Origin: Rhodobacteraceae bacterium (ex Bugula neritina AB1)
Lineage (GTDB): Bacteria; Pseudomonadota; Alphaproteobacteria; Rhodobacterales; Rhodobacteraceae
Reading direction: 5' to 3'
Assembly: GCA_001730095.1 (NCBI GenBank)
Contig: MDLF01000041.1
Location: forward strand, 1-64,000
Length of the DNA: 64,000 nt
The notes beneath the pieces are model-generated. The model saw only the letters and a list, made by a program, of their open reading frames with translations. It was not told the origin of the DNA and did no database searches. Positions 53,506 to 62,798 of the stretch are shown piece after piece. Every line of letters begins with the position of its first letter. Within the stretch, counting starts at the first letter, position 1. The translations under genes were made by a program, and so were the position numbers.

Positions 53506-54691
53506 TCTTTTGCCGCATGGCGCCCTTGATGGCGTCAAAGTGCTGGACCTCTCGCGTATTCTGGCCGGCCCCACCTGCACCCAGCTTCTGGGCGATCTCG
53601 GTGCCACCGTGATCAAGGTGGAAAACCCCAAGACCGGCGGCGATGACACAAGGCAATGGGGGCCGCCCTATGTCATGGATGCAGACGGGCAGCCATCCGA
53701 TCTTTCGGCCTATTTCATGTCCGCCAACCGCAACAAACGTTCGGTGGCCATCGATATCGCAACAGAAGAAGGCCAGCAGGCTATCCGCCATCTGGCCGCA
53801 GAGGCCGATATCCTGATCGAAAACTTCAAACCCGGCGGGCTGGCCAAATACGGGCTGGACTACGCCAGCCTCAAACCCGCTCTGCCCGGCCTGATCTACT
53901 GCTCGATCTCCGGCTACGGCCAGACTGGCCCCAACAGCCACAAGCCCGGCTATGACATCATGGCCCAGGGTTTTGGTGGCATCATGTCCCTGACCGGCGA
54001 GCCTGAGGGCCAGCCGATGAAGGCCGGCGTCGGCATCGCCGATGTGATGTGCGGCATGTATGCCTGTATCGGCATCCTGTCTGCCCTGCACCACCGCGAC
54101 AAAACCGGCGAAGGCCAGCAGATCGACCTTGCCCTGGTGGATGCGCAAATCGCCTGGCTGATCAACGAAGGCGTGGCCTATCTGAACACCGGCCAGATCC
54201 CCAGGCGCCGCGGCAATGAACACCCCAGCATCATGCCCTACGGCGTTTATGAAACTGCCGACAGCCACATAATTCTGGCAGTGGGCAACGACAGCCAGTT
54301 CCGCCGCTTCATGGAATTCCTGAAGCTGGAAGGCCTGGCAGAGGACGCACGTTTTGCCACCAACCCCGCGCGGCTGCAAAACCGGGATGCGCTGAATGCC
54401 ATTCTGATCCCCTCCGTTCAGCGCTACACAACAGAGGATGTGCTGCAGGCGATGGAGACCCGCAAAGTGCCTGCCGGGCCGGTGCAGAATCTGGAAACCC
54501 TCTTTGCCACTGATCAGGTTGCCGCACGCGAGATGTCGATCCCGATGGAAACTGCGGCAGGACCGGTCAAGCTCCTGGGCAATCCGCTGAATTTCTCGCG
54601 CACACCTGTAACATACCGGCATCCGCCCCCCGCCTGCGGCGAAGGAACCCAAGAGATTCTGAGTTCCCCGTCCCCTTTTGCAAAACCCTGA
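53492..54691 (+). CDS. CaiB/BaiF-type (class III) CoA-transferase
   Basis: This 399-residue enzyme moves CoA between carboxylates. It has the usual opening LDGVKVLDLSRILAGPTCTQLLGDLGA, then NRNKRSVAIDI, and the catalytic aspartate in the D-I-M-A region (PGYDIMAQGFGG, about D152). Its ATG overlaps the 3' end of the ThDP-enzyme gene, showing coupled translation. CGGAGG lies six bases before ATG 53492. The C-terminal tail (about 380-399) is rich in Ser and Pro and looks added beyond the normal fold end; it may be read into intergenic sequence after loss of the ancestral stop. Confidence 0.92.
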   Translation: MAASDLLPHGALDGVKVLDLSRILAGPTCTQLLGDLGATVIKVENPKTGGDDTRQWGPPYVMDADGQPSDLSAYFMSANRNKRSVAIDIATEEGQQAIRHLAAEADILIENFKPGGLAKYGLDYASLKPALPGLIYCSISGYGQTGPNSHKPGYDIMAQGFGGIMSLTGEPEGQPMKAGVGIADVMCGMYACIGILSALHHRDKTGEGQQIDLALVDAQIAWLINEGVAYLNTGQIPRRRGNEHPSIMPYGVYETADSHIILAVGNDSQFRRFMEFLKLEGLAEDARFATNPARLQNRDALNAILIPSVQRYTTEDVLQAMETRKVPAGPVQNLETLFATDQVAAREMSIPMETAAGPVKLLGNPLNFSRTPVTYRHPPPACGEGTQEILSSPSPFAKP

Positions 54692-54724
54692 CCGCCAAAA
54701 CCCGCGGCAGCATTCCGCCAAGTG

Positions 54725-54770
54725 TTACAATTTCCGGCAAAACACCGCCAAACCGGCGGTGTTGTTGTAA
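54725..54770 (+). terminator. Composite hairpin after the CoA-transferase gene
   Basis: AACACCGCC (54741-54749) pairs with GGCGGTGTT (54755-54763) around AAACC. Outside it, TTACAA (54725-54730) and TTGTAA (54765-54770) form a second complementary pair with unequal spacers. It probably ends the ThDP/CoA-transferase transcript. The rest of the gap to 54955 shows no gene I can support. Confidence 0.6.
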
Positions 54771-54955
54771 TTAAACGCCATGACCTCTTGCGGATTTTTC
54801 CCGAAAAATCCTACACATCCGACGAATTTCGCATCCACAGGCACACAGCCTATCACCAAACCGCGAGCAGGGTTCGCCCGGGTGTATCCGATGAACTAGT
54901 CTCCATTACTGGAAGTCGGCATACCCGCTCAGTTTACGAAAGAGATTGGAATCCC

Positions 54956-56317
54956 ATGACGCATGACATTTTCGGCCAGGACAGCAGCCTCACGGACGCA
55001 GCGGCGCTGCAGGATTGGAACGCCGTGCAGATCGGAGTTCTGGCCCATTCTGCCGTCACTGCACAGCATCTGGGCGCGGTGCTGAAGGCCGCACCGGAGT
55101 TTGCGCTGGCGCATGCGATCAAAGGTCTGTCGCTGATTATGCTGGGCCGCAGCGAGCTGCTGCCCACGGCCCACGAAGCTCTGCGCGATGCCAAGGCATT
55201 TTACGAAGGCGCCCTGCCGCGCGAGCGGAAATATGTCGATGCGCTGGAAAACTGGCTGGCCGGCCGCCCCAGCCAGGCCATCCGCCGGATGGAGGAAGTG
55301 CTGGATGTTTGCCCGCAGGACACTCTGGCCATGAAACTCAGCCACGGTATCCGCTTCATTCTGGGCGACCCGGACGGCATGCGCGCCTCGGTTGAGCGGG
55401 TTCTGCCTGCCTATGCCCCGGACCACGCGGGCCGCGGTTATCTTCTGGGCTGCCACGCCTTTGCGCTGGAAGAAACCGGAGACTATGAACGCGCGGCCAA
55501 TGCCGGCCGTCAGGCGCTGTGGATGGCGCCGGACGATGCCTGGGGGCTGCACGCGGTGGCGCATGTGCATGACATGACCGGCAACGCGCGGTCCGGGCTG
55601 GAGTGGCTGCACGGCCGCGAGCAGGCCTGGGCCCATTGCAACAATTTCCGCTACCACGTCTGGTGGCACAAGGCGCTGATGCATCTGGACCTGGGCCAGA
55701 TGGACGAAGCCATCGCGCTTTATGATACCCAAGTACGCAAGGACAAGACCGACGACTACCGCGACATCTCCAACGCCACTTCGCTGCTGTCACGGCTGGA
55801 ACTGGAAGGCGTCGATGTCGGCGCCCGCTGGCAGGAACTGTCAGAGCTTTGCGCCAACAGAACCGAAGATGGCAGCCTGATCTTTGCCGACCTTCATTAC
55901 CTGCTGGCGCTGACCGGCCACCGCAAGGAAGACGCCCACAAGCTGGTGCAGCGCATTCACACCGATGCCCGCGATGGCGGAAATGAAGCAAAAGAGCGGA
56001 TGGCGGCCCCCGGCTGCGCCGCAGCTGACGGGCTGGAGGCCTTCGGGGACGGGAATTACAAGGCTGCATTCGCACATTTGTCCGCTGCCCGCAGCACATT
56101 GCAGCTGGCTGGCGGCAGCCACGCACAACGCGATGTTTTCGAACGCATAACGATCGACGCCGGTCTGCGCGCAGGACGGCTTGACGAAGCCGAAGCAATC
56201 CTGGATGACCGCCGTGCAAAACGCGGCGGCGCCGAGGACAACTATGCCCTCGCCCGGCGCACCCTGATCGCCGAAGGCCGGAATTCTCCCGGCGCTGCCA
56301 GCGTGCCTGCCGAATAA
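54956..56317 (+). CDS. TTC38-like tetratricopeptide-repeat protein
   Basis: This 453-residue cytoplasmic protein resembles the TTC38 family, known mostly from annotation in eukaryotes and proteobacteria. It is helical throughout with TPR-like pairs; clear parts are HAIKGLSLIMLGRSELLPTAHEAL (about 48-71), RGYLLGCHAFALEETGDYERA (about 157) and YHVWWHKALMHLDLGQMDEAIALYD (about 232). Its function is unknown. The start ATG 54956 is chosen by family likeness; upstream frame is open but poor. It is followed by the glucan operon 24 bp downstream and could be transcribed with it. Confidence 0.85.
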   Translation: MTHDIFGQDSSLTDAAALQDWNAVQIGVLAHSAVTAQHLGAVLKAAPEFALAHAIKGLSLIMLGRSELLPTAHEALRDAKAFYEGALPRERKYVDALENWLAGRPSQAIRRMEEVLDVCPQDTLAMKLSHGIRFILGDPDGMRASVERVLPAYAPDHAGRGYLLGCHAFALEETGDYERAANAGRQALWMAPDDAWGLHAVAHVHDMTGNARSGLEWLHGREQAWAHCNNFRYHVWWHKALMHLDLGQMDEAIALYDTQVRKDKTDDYRDISNATSLLSRLELEGVDVGARWQELSELCANRTEDGSLIFADLHYLLALTGHRKEDAHKLVQRIHTDARDGGNEAKERMAAPGCAAADGLEAFGDGNYKAAFAHLSAARSTLQLAGGSHAQRDVFERITIDAGLRAGRLDEAEAILDDRRAKRGGAEDNYALARRTLIAEGRNSPGAASVPAE

Positions 56318-56341
56318 GACTTCAAGGACCAGAGACCAAAG

Positions 56342-57604
56342 ATGTCCAGTGTTGCGCCCTTCCCCGGGCCTCAGAATGACCCCGCAGCTGCCAACCGCGC
56401 AGCTCCTCCGCCGCACGCGGCGCAGCCGCGCGTGCGCGACCTGCGGCTCGACTTCTTTCGCGGCATTGCGATGTTCATCATCCTGATCGCCCATATCCCG
56501 GGCAACCGCTGGACCGGCTGGATCCCTGCCCGTTTCGGGTTCTCCGATGCGACAGAGATCTTCGTCTTCTGTTCCGGCATGGCCTCTGCCATCGCCTTTG
56601 GTGGCTCCTTTGCCCGGCAGGGCTGGTTCCTGGGCACCGCCCGCGTCCTCTTCCGCTGTTGGCAGGTCTTCTGGGCCCACATCGGCCTCTTTGTCTTCAT
56701 CGCCGTTTCCATGGCCGCAATCGACCTTTATGGCGGGTTTGAAAAAAGCTATGTTAACTCGCTGAATTTGGGTCATTTCTTCAAGGACCCGATGCCCCAG
56801 CTGGTGGGATTGTTTACCCTTACCTATGTGCCCAACTACTTTGACATCCTGCCGATGTATCTGGTTGTGCTGATGCTGATGCCGCTGTTGATGGGGCTGG
56901 AAAAGGTGGGGCTTTGGGCGGTTGGCATGGCCTCTGTCCTGATCTGGCTGACCGCCAACCCCTATATCATCGGTCTCGGCCCGGATGGCCTGTCGCTACC
57001 GGCCGAACCCTGGTCAGAGCGTGAATGGTTCTTCAACCCCTTTGGCTGGCAGCTGCTATTCTTCACCGGATTTGCCTTTATGAAAGGCTGGCTGCCGAAA
57101 CCGCCCGTGTCCAGACTTCTGATCGTGCTGGCCGCAGCCTTCCTGATCCTGTCCGCCCCTTATGGCTCGTGGAAGGTGTTCACTTGGATCAAGGCCGCCA
57201 GCCCGGAACTGGCAGAGCTGATCAAGCCCGGCCGCGACGCCATCGGCGAATGGCGTGAGAAAACCGACTTCGGCCTGCTGCGCTACGCTCATTTTCTGGC
57301 ACTGGCCTATCTCGGCTGGGCTGCAGCAGGTGAAGGCGGCAAACGGTTGATCGCGTCTGGCTCCTCCATGGCGGCGCGGGTCTGGGAAGTACTGCTGAAA
57401 ATCATCACCAAAGTCGGCCAGCAATCGCTTGCGGTGTTTGTTTTTTCCATGGCTCTGGCGCGTTTTATCGGCTTTGCGCTTGACCAGACCGACCGCGCGG
57501 TTATGACCACGGCATTCGCCAATCTGGTTGGCTTTTTGCTAATCATTGCCTGCGCTTACACCGCAGCCTGGTTCAAGTCTCAACCTTGGAGAGCCAAACG
57601 ATGA
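56342..57604 (+). CDS. opgC: OpgC-type acyltransferase-fold membrane protein (periplasmic glucan substitution)
   Basis: This 420-residue protein has about ten membrane helices and the OpgC signature near the start: RDLRLDFFRGIAMFIILIAHIPGNRW (given in part; residues about 37-62) and GFSDATEIFVFCSGMASAIAFGG. OpgC adds succinyl or similar groups to osmoregulated periplasmic glucans. Its last codons overlap the opgG start by four bases (ATGA). The order opgC-opgG-opgH is unlike the E. coli arrangement, where opgC is divergent from opgGH. Confidence 0.92.
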   Translation: MSSVAPFPGPQNDPAAANRAAPPPHAAQPRVRDLRLDFFRGIAMFIILIAHIPGNRWTGWIPARFGFSDATEIFVFCSGMASAIAFGGSFARQGWFLGTARVLFRCWQVFWAHIGLFVFIAVSMAAIDLYGGFEKSYVNSLNLGHFFKDPMPQLVGLFTLTYVPNYFDILPMYLVVLMLMPLLMGLEKVGLWAVGMASVLIWLTANPYIIGLGPDGLSLPAEPWSEREWFFNPFGWQLLFFTGFAFMKGWLPKPPVSRLLIVLAAAFLILSAPYGSWKVFTWIKAASPELAELIKPGRDAIGEWREKTDFGLLRYAHFLALAYLGWAAAGEGGKRLIASGSSMAARVWEVLLKIITKVGQQSLAVFVFSMALARFIGFALDQTDRAVMTTAFANLVGFLLIIACAYTAAWFKSQPWRAKR

Positions 57605-59109
57605 GCTCTTTTACCCGCCGTTCCTTTCTGGCTGCTGCGCTTGGCAGCACGGCTTTGGCCGCTCTGCCCGGCACCGCAAGTGAGGCCGTGCCCTTCAGCC
57701 GGGATGTGGTGATCGCCCTGGCCCGCAGCCTGGCTGCCAGGAATTATGCCGAACGGCCGATGGTGCCGCAGGACTGGCTTGATCAGTCCTATGACGACTA
57801 CAAGGCGCGCTGGTTCCGGACCAAGGACGCGCTGTGGTCGGACACCAGCCGCAGCTATAACGTCGATTTCTTCCTGCCCGGCCTCTATTTCCCGCGCGCG
57901 ATCCAGATCAATACCGTGACCGAGGGCCTGTCCAGCCGCATCCCCTTCGACTTGTCGCTGTTTGACAAAAACGAAAAAGCACCGGATCTCTCGACCGAAG
58001 GCAACCTGGGCTATTCCGGCCTGCGCCTGCGCACCGATCTCGACGATCCCACCAAAAAGACTGAGTTCTGCGTTTTCCAGGGCGCCAGCTATTTCCGCGC
58101 CATCGGAATTGGCAACGCCTATGGCCTGTCCGCCCGCGGCCTGGCCCTGAAAACCGCTGACCCCGAGGGCGAGGAATTCCCCGAGTTCATCGAATTCTGG
58201 CTGGAGACCCCGGCCCCGGGTCAGCGCCACATGGTGGTGCATGCGCTGATGGATTCCCCGTCTGTGACCGGCGCCTACCGCTTTACGATCACGCCCGGCA
58301 GCAGCGCAGTGATGGATGTCGAAGCAACGCTGTTCGCCCGCGAAGAGCTGAGCCATGCTGGCCTTGCGCCGCTCACTTCGATGTTCCTGTTCGATGCAAC
58401 CAACCGCAATCGCTTCGATGACTTCCGCCCGGCCGTGCATGATAGTGACGGTCTTTTGGTGCTGAACGGCAACGGCGAAACCCTTTGGCGGCCGCTGGCC
58501 AATCCCAAACGGCTGCAGGTCTCCTCCTTTGTGGACGAAAATCCCAAAGGTTTCGGCCTGATGCAGCGATCGCGCAAACTGTCGGATTTCAACGACCTCG
58601 AAGCCTTCTATCACAACCGCCCTTCGCTCTGGGTGGAACCTAGGGGCGACTGGGGCAAAGGCGCCGTCACCCTGGTGGAGATCCCGGCGGACAAGGAAAT
58701 CTACGACAATATCGTCGCCTACTGGCGCCCGCGCGAGCCTTATGCGCCCGGCTCCCAGATCGACCTGAACTACCGGCTCACCTGGGGTCGTCAGCCGGAC
58801 CTGCCGCTGCCAAAAGTGATCGACACCGCCGAAGGCGCGCGCATCTTTGGCGGACCAGGCCGCATCGTCACCATCGACTATGGCGAACACCCGCTGTTCC
58901 AGGACGGCCCCGACAGTCTCGACATCCACATTCATTCGCCTCACGCTGAAACCAGCGACGGCGTGCTGCAGCGCAACCCGGAAACCGGCGGCCTGCGGCT
59001 GGCTTTCTATTTCGACCCCGGCGAACGGGACCACGTCGAACTGCGCGCCCAGCTCAGAAAAGACGGCCAGCCCGCGTCCGAAGTCTGGCTCTACAGGTGG
59101 ACCACATGA
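57601..59109 (+). CDS. opgG: Periplasmic glucan biosynthesis protein OpgG/OpgD-type
   Basis: This 502-residue periplasmic protein makes the beta-1,6 branches or shapes the glucan backbone. It begins MSSFTRRSFLAAALGS, a twin-arginine signal as in E. coli OpgD, not the Sec signal of E. coli OpgG. Family phrases include SRSYNVDFFLPGLYFPRAI (about 84-102), GNLGYSGLRLRTDLDDP (about 138) and YWRPREPYAPGSQIDLNYRL (about 376). TTGGAGAG precedes ATG 57601. It overlaps opgC upstream and opgH downstream by four bases each, so all three are tightly coupled. Confidence 0.93.
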   Translation: MSSFTRRSFLAAALGSTALAALPGTASEAVPFSRDVVIALARSLAARNYAERPMVPQDWLDQSYDDYKARWFRTKDALWSDTSRSYNVDFFLPGLYFPRAIQINTVTEGLSSRIPFDLSLFDKNEKAPDLSTEGNLGYSGLRLRTDLDDPTKKTEFCVFQGASYFRAIGIGNAYGLSARGLALKTADPEGEEFPEFIEFWLETPAPGQRHMVVHALMDSPSVTGAYRFTITPGSSAVMDVEATLFAREELSHAGLAPLTSMFLFDATNRNRFDDFRPAVHDSDGLLVLNGNGETLWRPLANPKRLQVSSFVDENPKGFGLMQRSRKLSDFNDLEAFYHNRPSLWVEPRGDWGKGAVTLVEIPADKEIYDNIVAYWRPREPYAPGSQIDLNYRLTWGRQPDLPLPKVIDTAEGARIFGGPGRIVTIDYGEHPLFQDGPDSLDIHIHSPHAETSDGVLQRNPETGGLRLAFYFDPGERDHVELRAQLRKDGQPASEVWLYRWTT

Positions 59110-60983
59110 CACCCTGTGACCTGATGCCCCCGAAACAGCCTCTGGCAATGCCAGAGCAGGATTTCAGCAAGGATTTCAGGGATGCATCCGCTCCGGGCGG
59201 CTCCGCCCCCCGGCAGATAGCGCTTTGGCGCCTTCTTGCCTTTTCGCCCGCAATGGCGGCGACCAGCATTCTGACATGGATCATGGCAGGCTGGTTCACC
59301 GATGGCGGCTTTTCCGTGCTGGAAATGGTGCTTCTGGGGCTGATTGCCTTCAATTTCTTCTGGATCGCCTTCACGGTCTCGACCGTGCTGCTGGGTCTCT
59401 ATGGCCTGTCACGCCGCCAGAAAACCGTAGACCGCCGCCCGGCCCGCCCGATGAAAGTCGCGCTGCTGATGCCGGTCTACAACGAGGTGCCCTGGTATGT
59501 GCTGGGCAATGCCCAGACCATGCTGCAGGAGCTGCATGGTCGCGGCGGTCTGCATGAATATGCCATGTTCATCCTGTCAGACACCCGCGATGATGCGATT
59601 GCCGAACAGGAGCGCGCCAGCGTCGAGGCGCTGCGCAGCATGCTGCCGCAAGGCACTGAACTTTATTACCGCCGCCGCGACGACAACGAAGGCCGCAAGG
59701 TCGGCAATATCACCGACTGGGTGCGCCGCTGGGGCGCCGGTTACGAAGCGATGCTGGTGTTGGACGCCGACAGTCTGATGACCGGCCGCGCCATTGCCCG
59801 CCTGGCCGATGCGCTGGCCCGCGATCCCGGCGCCGGCCTGATCCAGAGCTACCCGCAGCTGATTGGCGCCCAGTCCGTCTTTGGCCGCATGCAGCAGTTT
59901 GCCAATGGCGTTTACGGTCTGGCACTGGCTGAGGGACTGGCCCGCTGGGCAGGTCACGAGGGCAATTACTGGGGGCATAATGCCATCATCCGCACCCGCG
60001 CCTTTGCCGCCTGCGCCGGCCTGCCGCTGCTGCGCTCACGCTTCGGCGGCGGCGACAAGCTGATCATGAGCCATGATTTCGTCGAGGCCGGCCTGCTGCG
60101 CCGGGCGGGATGGTCCGTGCGTTTCCTGCCCCGCATCCGCGGCTCCTACGAGGAAACCCCGGCCACGCTGATTGACCACATCCTGCGCGACCGCCGCTGG
60201 TGCCAGGGCAACCTGCAGCACCTGAACCTGCTGCATGCCAGGGGGTTTCGCGCAATCTCCCGCTTCCATCTTTTTGCCGGCGCCATCGGCTATCTGATGG
60301 CCCCGGTCTGGTTTGCGCTTCTGGTGCTTTGGGCCGTGATCGGCCGCAGCCAGGACGCCTCGGTGATCAGCTATTTCAGCGAAGCCAACCCGTTTCGCCC
60401 CAGCTGGCCGGATATGACCGAACCCAAGCATGTTCTGGTGATTATCCTGATCTATGCCATGTTGCTGGCGCCCAAGCTGCTGGCAGCCATGGCGCTGCCA
60501 CTGACCGGCAGCAGGTTTTCTGAATATGGCGGCCCGGTGCATTTCGTGCTGTCTTTCCTGTCCGAGGTCGTGCTGGCCATCCTCTATGCACCGATCCTGA
60601 TGGTGCAGCAGATGATTGCCGTGCTGCGCACCGCCCTTGGCCTGCAGCGCGGCTGGGCACCGCAGGCGCGCGACGGCGGCAGCTACTCCTGGCGCACGCT
60701 GATCGCCTGCCATGCGCTGGAAACCATCAGCGGTGTGGCGATTTGGGCCGGGATACTCACCGGCACAGTGTCGCTGTGGCTGGCCCCCATCGCCTTGTCG
60801 CTGGTGCTGGCGGTGCCGCTGTCGGCGCTGTCCGGTGTCAAGACGGTGAACCGCATCCGCCACTGGATGGCCACGCGGGAAGAATTCAGCGAACCCCAGA
60901 TCACCCGCGCCGCCCGTGTGGCCCGCGCTGACCTGAAGGCACTGCTGGACGGCAACGCCCCTTTCAGAACCCCGGCCGAGTAA
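59106..60983 (+). CDS. opgH: Glucan biosynthesis glucosyltransferase OpgH (MdoH)
   Basis: This 625-residue membrane enzyme of glycosyltransferase family 2 elongates the glucan from UDP-glucose. It has two helices before the catalytic domain (about 40-95), the nucleotide region LLMPVYNEVPWYVLGN (about 120), LVLDADSLMTG (DxD-like, about 217), and the acceptor/product motif RDRRWCQGNLQH with QxxRW-type R-R-W (about 360), followed by about six helices. ATG 59106 overlaps the opgG stop; GTG 59097 is an alternative. It lacks the long N-terminal part of E. coli OpgH. A dispersed repeat follows the stop. Confidence 0.93.
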   Translation: MTPCDLMPPKQPLAMPEQDFSKDFRDASAPGGSAPRQIALWRLLAFSPAMAATSILTWIMAGWFTDGGFSVLEMVLLGLIAFNFFWIAFTVSTVLLGLYGLSRRQKTVDRRPARPMKVALLMPVYNEVPWYVLGNAQTMLQELHGRGGLHEYAMFILSDTRDDAIAEQERASVEALRSMLPQGTELYYRRRDDNEGRKVGNITDWVRRWGAGYEAMLVLDADSLMTGRAIARLADALARDPGAGLIQSYPQLIGAQSVFGRMQQFANGVYGLALAEGLARWAGHEGNYWGHNAIIRTRAFAACAGLPLLRSRFGGGDKLIMSHDFVEAGLLRRAGWSVRFLPRIRGSYEETPATLIDHILRDRRWCQGNLQHLNLLHARGFRAISRFHLFAGAIGYLMAPVWFALLVLWAVIGRSQDASVISYFSEANPFRPSWPDMTEPKHVLVIILIYAMLLAPKLLAAMALPLTGSRFSEYGGPVHFVLSFLSEVVLAILYAPILMVQQMIAVLRTALGLQRGWAPQARDGGSYSWRTLIACHALETISGVAIWAGILTGTVSLWLAPIALSLVLAVPLSALSGVKTVNRIRHWMATREEFSEPQITRAARVARADLKALLDGNAPFRTPAE

Positions 60984-60999
60984 ACGCCGCAGACAAGGG

Positions 61000-61181
61000 G
61001 CTCCCGCGCCCGCAGGCTGCCCCGGCTAGTGCCGGAACAACCTTGGCGGCCTTGGGCCCGGCGCCACGCTGACGCGCGGCGCGGCCGGCGGCAGAGCCAC
61101 CCACAGCGCGCCCGCAAGGGCGCGCTGCCAGGCCCAACGCTTTGCCGGAAATCTCTGATTGACAGGCAAAGGGGCGGGAGA
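61000..61181. repeat. Dispersed intergenic repeat, copy B (between convergent opgH and esterase genes)
   Basis: This 182-bp element shares its bounds with copy A: GCTCCCGCGCCCGCAG at 61000-61015 and GGGCGGGAGA at 61172-61181. The block 61047-61070 agrees with 19043-19066 at 22 of 24 bases, and GGCCCAACG recurs at 61131. The interior differs from copy A and carries another hairpin, AGCGCGCCC-GCAA-GGGCGCGCT at 61105-61126. It again lies in a gap between converging genes. Confidence 0.68.
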
Positions 61182-61213
61182 TCGCCGCTGCGGCCTGACG
61201 CCGCCCGCTCGCT

Positions 61214-62059
61214 TCAGCGCAGCGCAGGCCGGGTCTCGAACCAGTCTGCCATTAGCCCGGCCCAGCCTTTGGGCACCCTGTGGCCGCCGTCAAACAGCAC
61301 CAGTCCGATATCCGCTTCCGGCCCGCAGTCCCAGCGGCGGCGCATCAGGCCATTGGCGCTCCAGGCCCTGTCCGGCGCATGGGAGGAACAAGAATTGGCG
61401 TCCCGCCACAGCTCCAGCGCAGCAAACACATCGCCCTGCTCAAACCGACCGCCGCCCAGGATCCGGCCTTCCAGCGGCACCACCTCGTCGCGCCAGCCAT
61501 GCACCTGCAAAAGCCGCACCGGCCCGCTGCAGCCTTCCGGCTGCGGCCGCCAGAAGGCCCCCGAGACCGGCGCATAGGCGGCAAAGGCCTCCGGATCACG
61601 GCAGGCCAGGTAATGCACCATGAAAGCGCCGGCGGAAAATCCGGCCAGCACCGTCTGCGCCTTGGAGGTGCCGAACTGCTTAGCTGCATCTGCCAGCACC
61701 GCAGCAAAGAATGCGCCTTCGTCACGGCCTGCGTCAAACGGACCGAACCCCCAGGATTGCGGGCCGCTGCCGTCCCGCCTGCGCCCTTCCGGCGCAATCA
61801 CCGCATAGCCGCGCTGTGTCAGCCCCTCAACCATGTCTTGGTTGCGCAGGACACTGCGACCGCTGCCGCCATAGCCATGCAGGAACATCACCACAGGCAC
61901 CGGGCCGGGCGCAACTGCCGGGTCTGGCATCACGATATGATACTCTCCGCCATCCACCTTGCAGGCGTCCGGCGCCCCGCCGCAGCCCGCTGCCGCGCTG
62001 CCACCCCAGGCAGCCGCCAGCACAGCGGCTGCCACCGCCTGTTTCACCCGTGACATCAT
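61214..62059 (-). CDS. Secreted alpha/beta-hydrolase (LpqC/PHB-depolymerase-like esterase)
   Basis: This 281-residue protein has a signal peptide (MMSRVKQAVAAAVLAAAWGGSAAA) and an alpha/beta-hydrolase fold. The oxyanion region is VVMFLHGYGGSGRS (about 57-70), the nucleophile serine lies in LAGFSAGAFM (about S146), an acid in HGWRDEVVP and the histidine in DGGHRVP (about 259). This pattern is that of LpqC-like polyhydroxybutyrate depolymerases and feruloyl esterases. Several cysteines could form disulfide bonds, fitting an exported protein. It lies 10 bp after the rhodanese gene in the same direction. The true substrate is unknown. Confidence 0.86.
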   Translation of the reverse strand: MMSRVKQAVAAAVLAAAWGGSAAAGCGGAPDACKVDGGEYHIVMPDPAVAPGPVPVVMFLHGYGGSGRSVLRNQDMVEGLTQRGYAVIAPEGRRRDGSGPQSWGFGPFDAGRDEGAFFAAVLADAAKQFGTSKAQTVLAGFSAGAFMVHYLACRDPEAFAAYAPVSGAFWRPQPEGCSGPVRLLQVHGWRDEVVPLEGRILGGGRFEQGDVFAALELWRDANSCSSHAPDRAWSANGLMRRRWDCGPEADIGLVLFDGGHRVPKGWAGLMADWFETRPALR

Positions 62060-62069
62060 CCTTTGCGCC

Positions 62070-62543
62070 TCACCCGTTCCATCGCGCCACCGGCAGGTTG
62101 CCCGCAATCCAGCCCATGCCCGCCGCAGATCCCAGCATTCCTTCCGGCACATCTATGACATTGGTGTAACCCGCCTCGGCCAGCTTTAACGTGATCCGGG
62201 CCGAGCGCACCCCACGGGCACAAATCAGCGCCACGGGTGCCGCCAGGTCCGGCCCGGCCACCGCCTGCAGCGCGTCAATGAAATCTTCCCGCCGCATGTC
62301 GATCTGGTGGCTGCCCGCAGGCACCCCCGAGGCGCGCCATTCCCGCGGGGTGCGGATATCCACCAGGATGATCTCCCCCGCCTGAGCCTGGACAAACGCC
62401 TGAGCCGCCGTCAGCCGTGGATAATCATGATCCGGCGGCTGACGTCGCTGCCACCAGTACCCAAAACCCGCCGCGGCAGCCGCACCTGCCAGCAGCATCC
62501 GCCGCCGGGTAAGATTCGGACCCGTCTTCTCACTGCCAGCCAT
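62070..62543 (-). CDS. Rhodanese-domain protein with Tat-like signal
   Basis: This 157-residue protein begins with a twin-arginine-type signal, NLTRRRMLLAGAAAAAGFGYW (given in part; residues 10-30), which may also act as an anchor. The rhodanese domain holds EIILVDIRTPREW (about 57) and the active-site loop CARGVRSARITL with the catalytic cysteine at about 108. It would handle sulfane sulfur in the periplasm. CGGAGG precedes ATG 62543. It is the first gene of a two-gene unit with the esterase, an odd partner. Confidence 0.87.
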   Translation of the reverse strand: MAGSEKTGPNLTRRRMLLAGAAAAAGFGYWWQRRQPPDHDYPRLTAAQAFVQAQAGEIILVDIRTPREWRASGVPAGSHQIDMRREDFIDALQAVAGPDLAAPVALICARGVRSARITLKLAEAGYTNVIDVPEGMLGSAAGMGWIAGNLPVARWNG

Positions 62544-62798
62544 TGTGCCTCCGCCGCCTGGTTTGCCTGTCCGGTCTAACAGCCTGCGCCTTCTCAATCA
62601 TCAGAAACAGATCAAATCCACCGGTCAAGTTCTTGTTATTGTGCGTCTGCTGGCCAATTATGCTGGTAAAGGACGTATTCCCTCCGCCATGGCCTGCGGC
62701 ATTCTTACCGCAATCAGGACGGCAGGGCTGGTTCTAAGTTACAAAATTGCTTAGCACTGGTTCAAAAACGACGCGCCAACCCGACAGGAGACTTGCAC
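62544..62798. other. Gap before mrpA
   Basis: This 255-bp gap between divergent genes contains an AT-rich section from about 62610 to 62660 that probably holds promoters. AGGAG at 62786-62790 is the ribosome-binding site of mrpA. I see no further gene or clear operator. Confidence 0.4.

Noticed and set aside
54665-54691. Possible frameshift at the end of the CoA-transferase gene
   Set aside because: The Ser/Pro tail looks foreign, but the frame up to it is intact and the core fold is complete. A shift cannot be shown without homologs.
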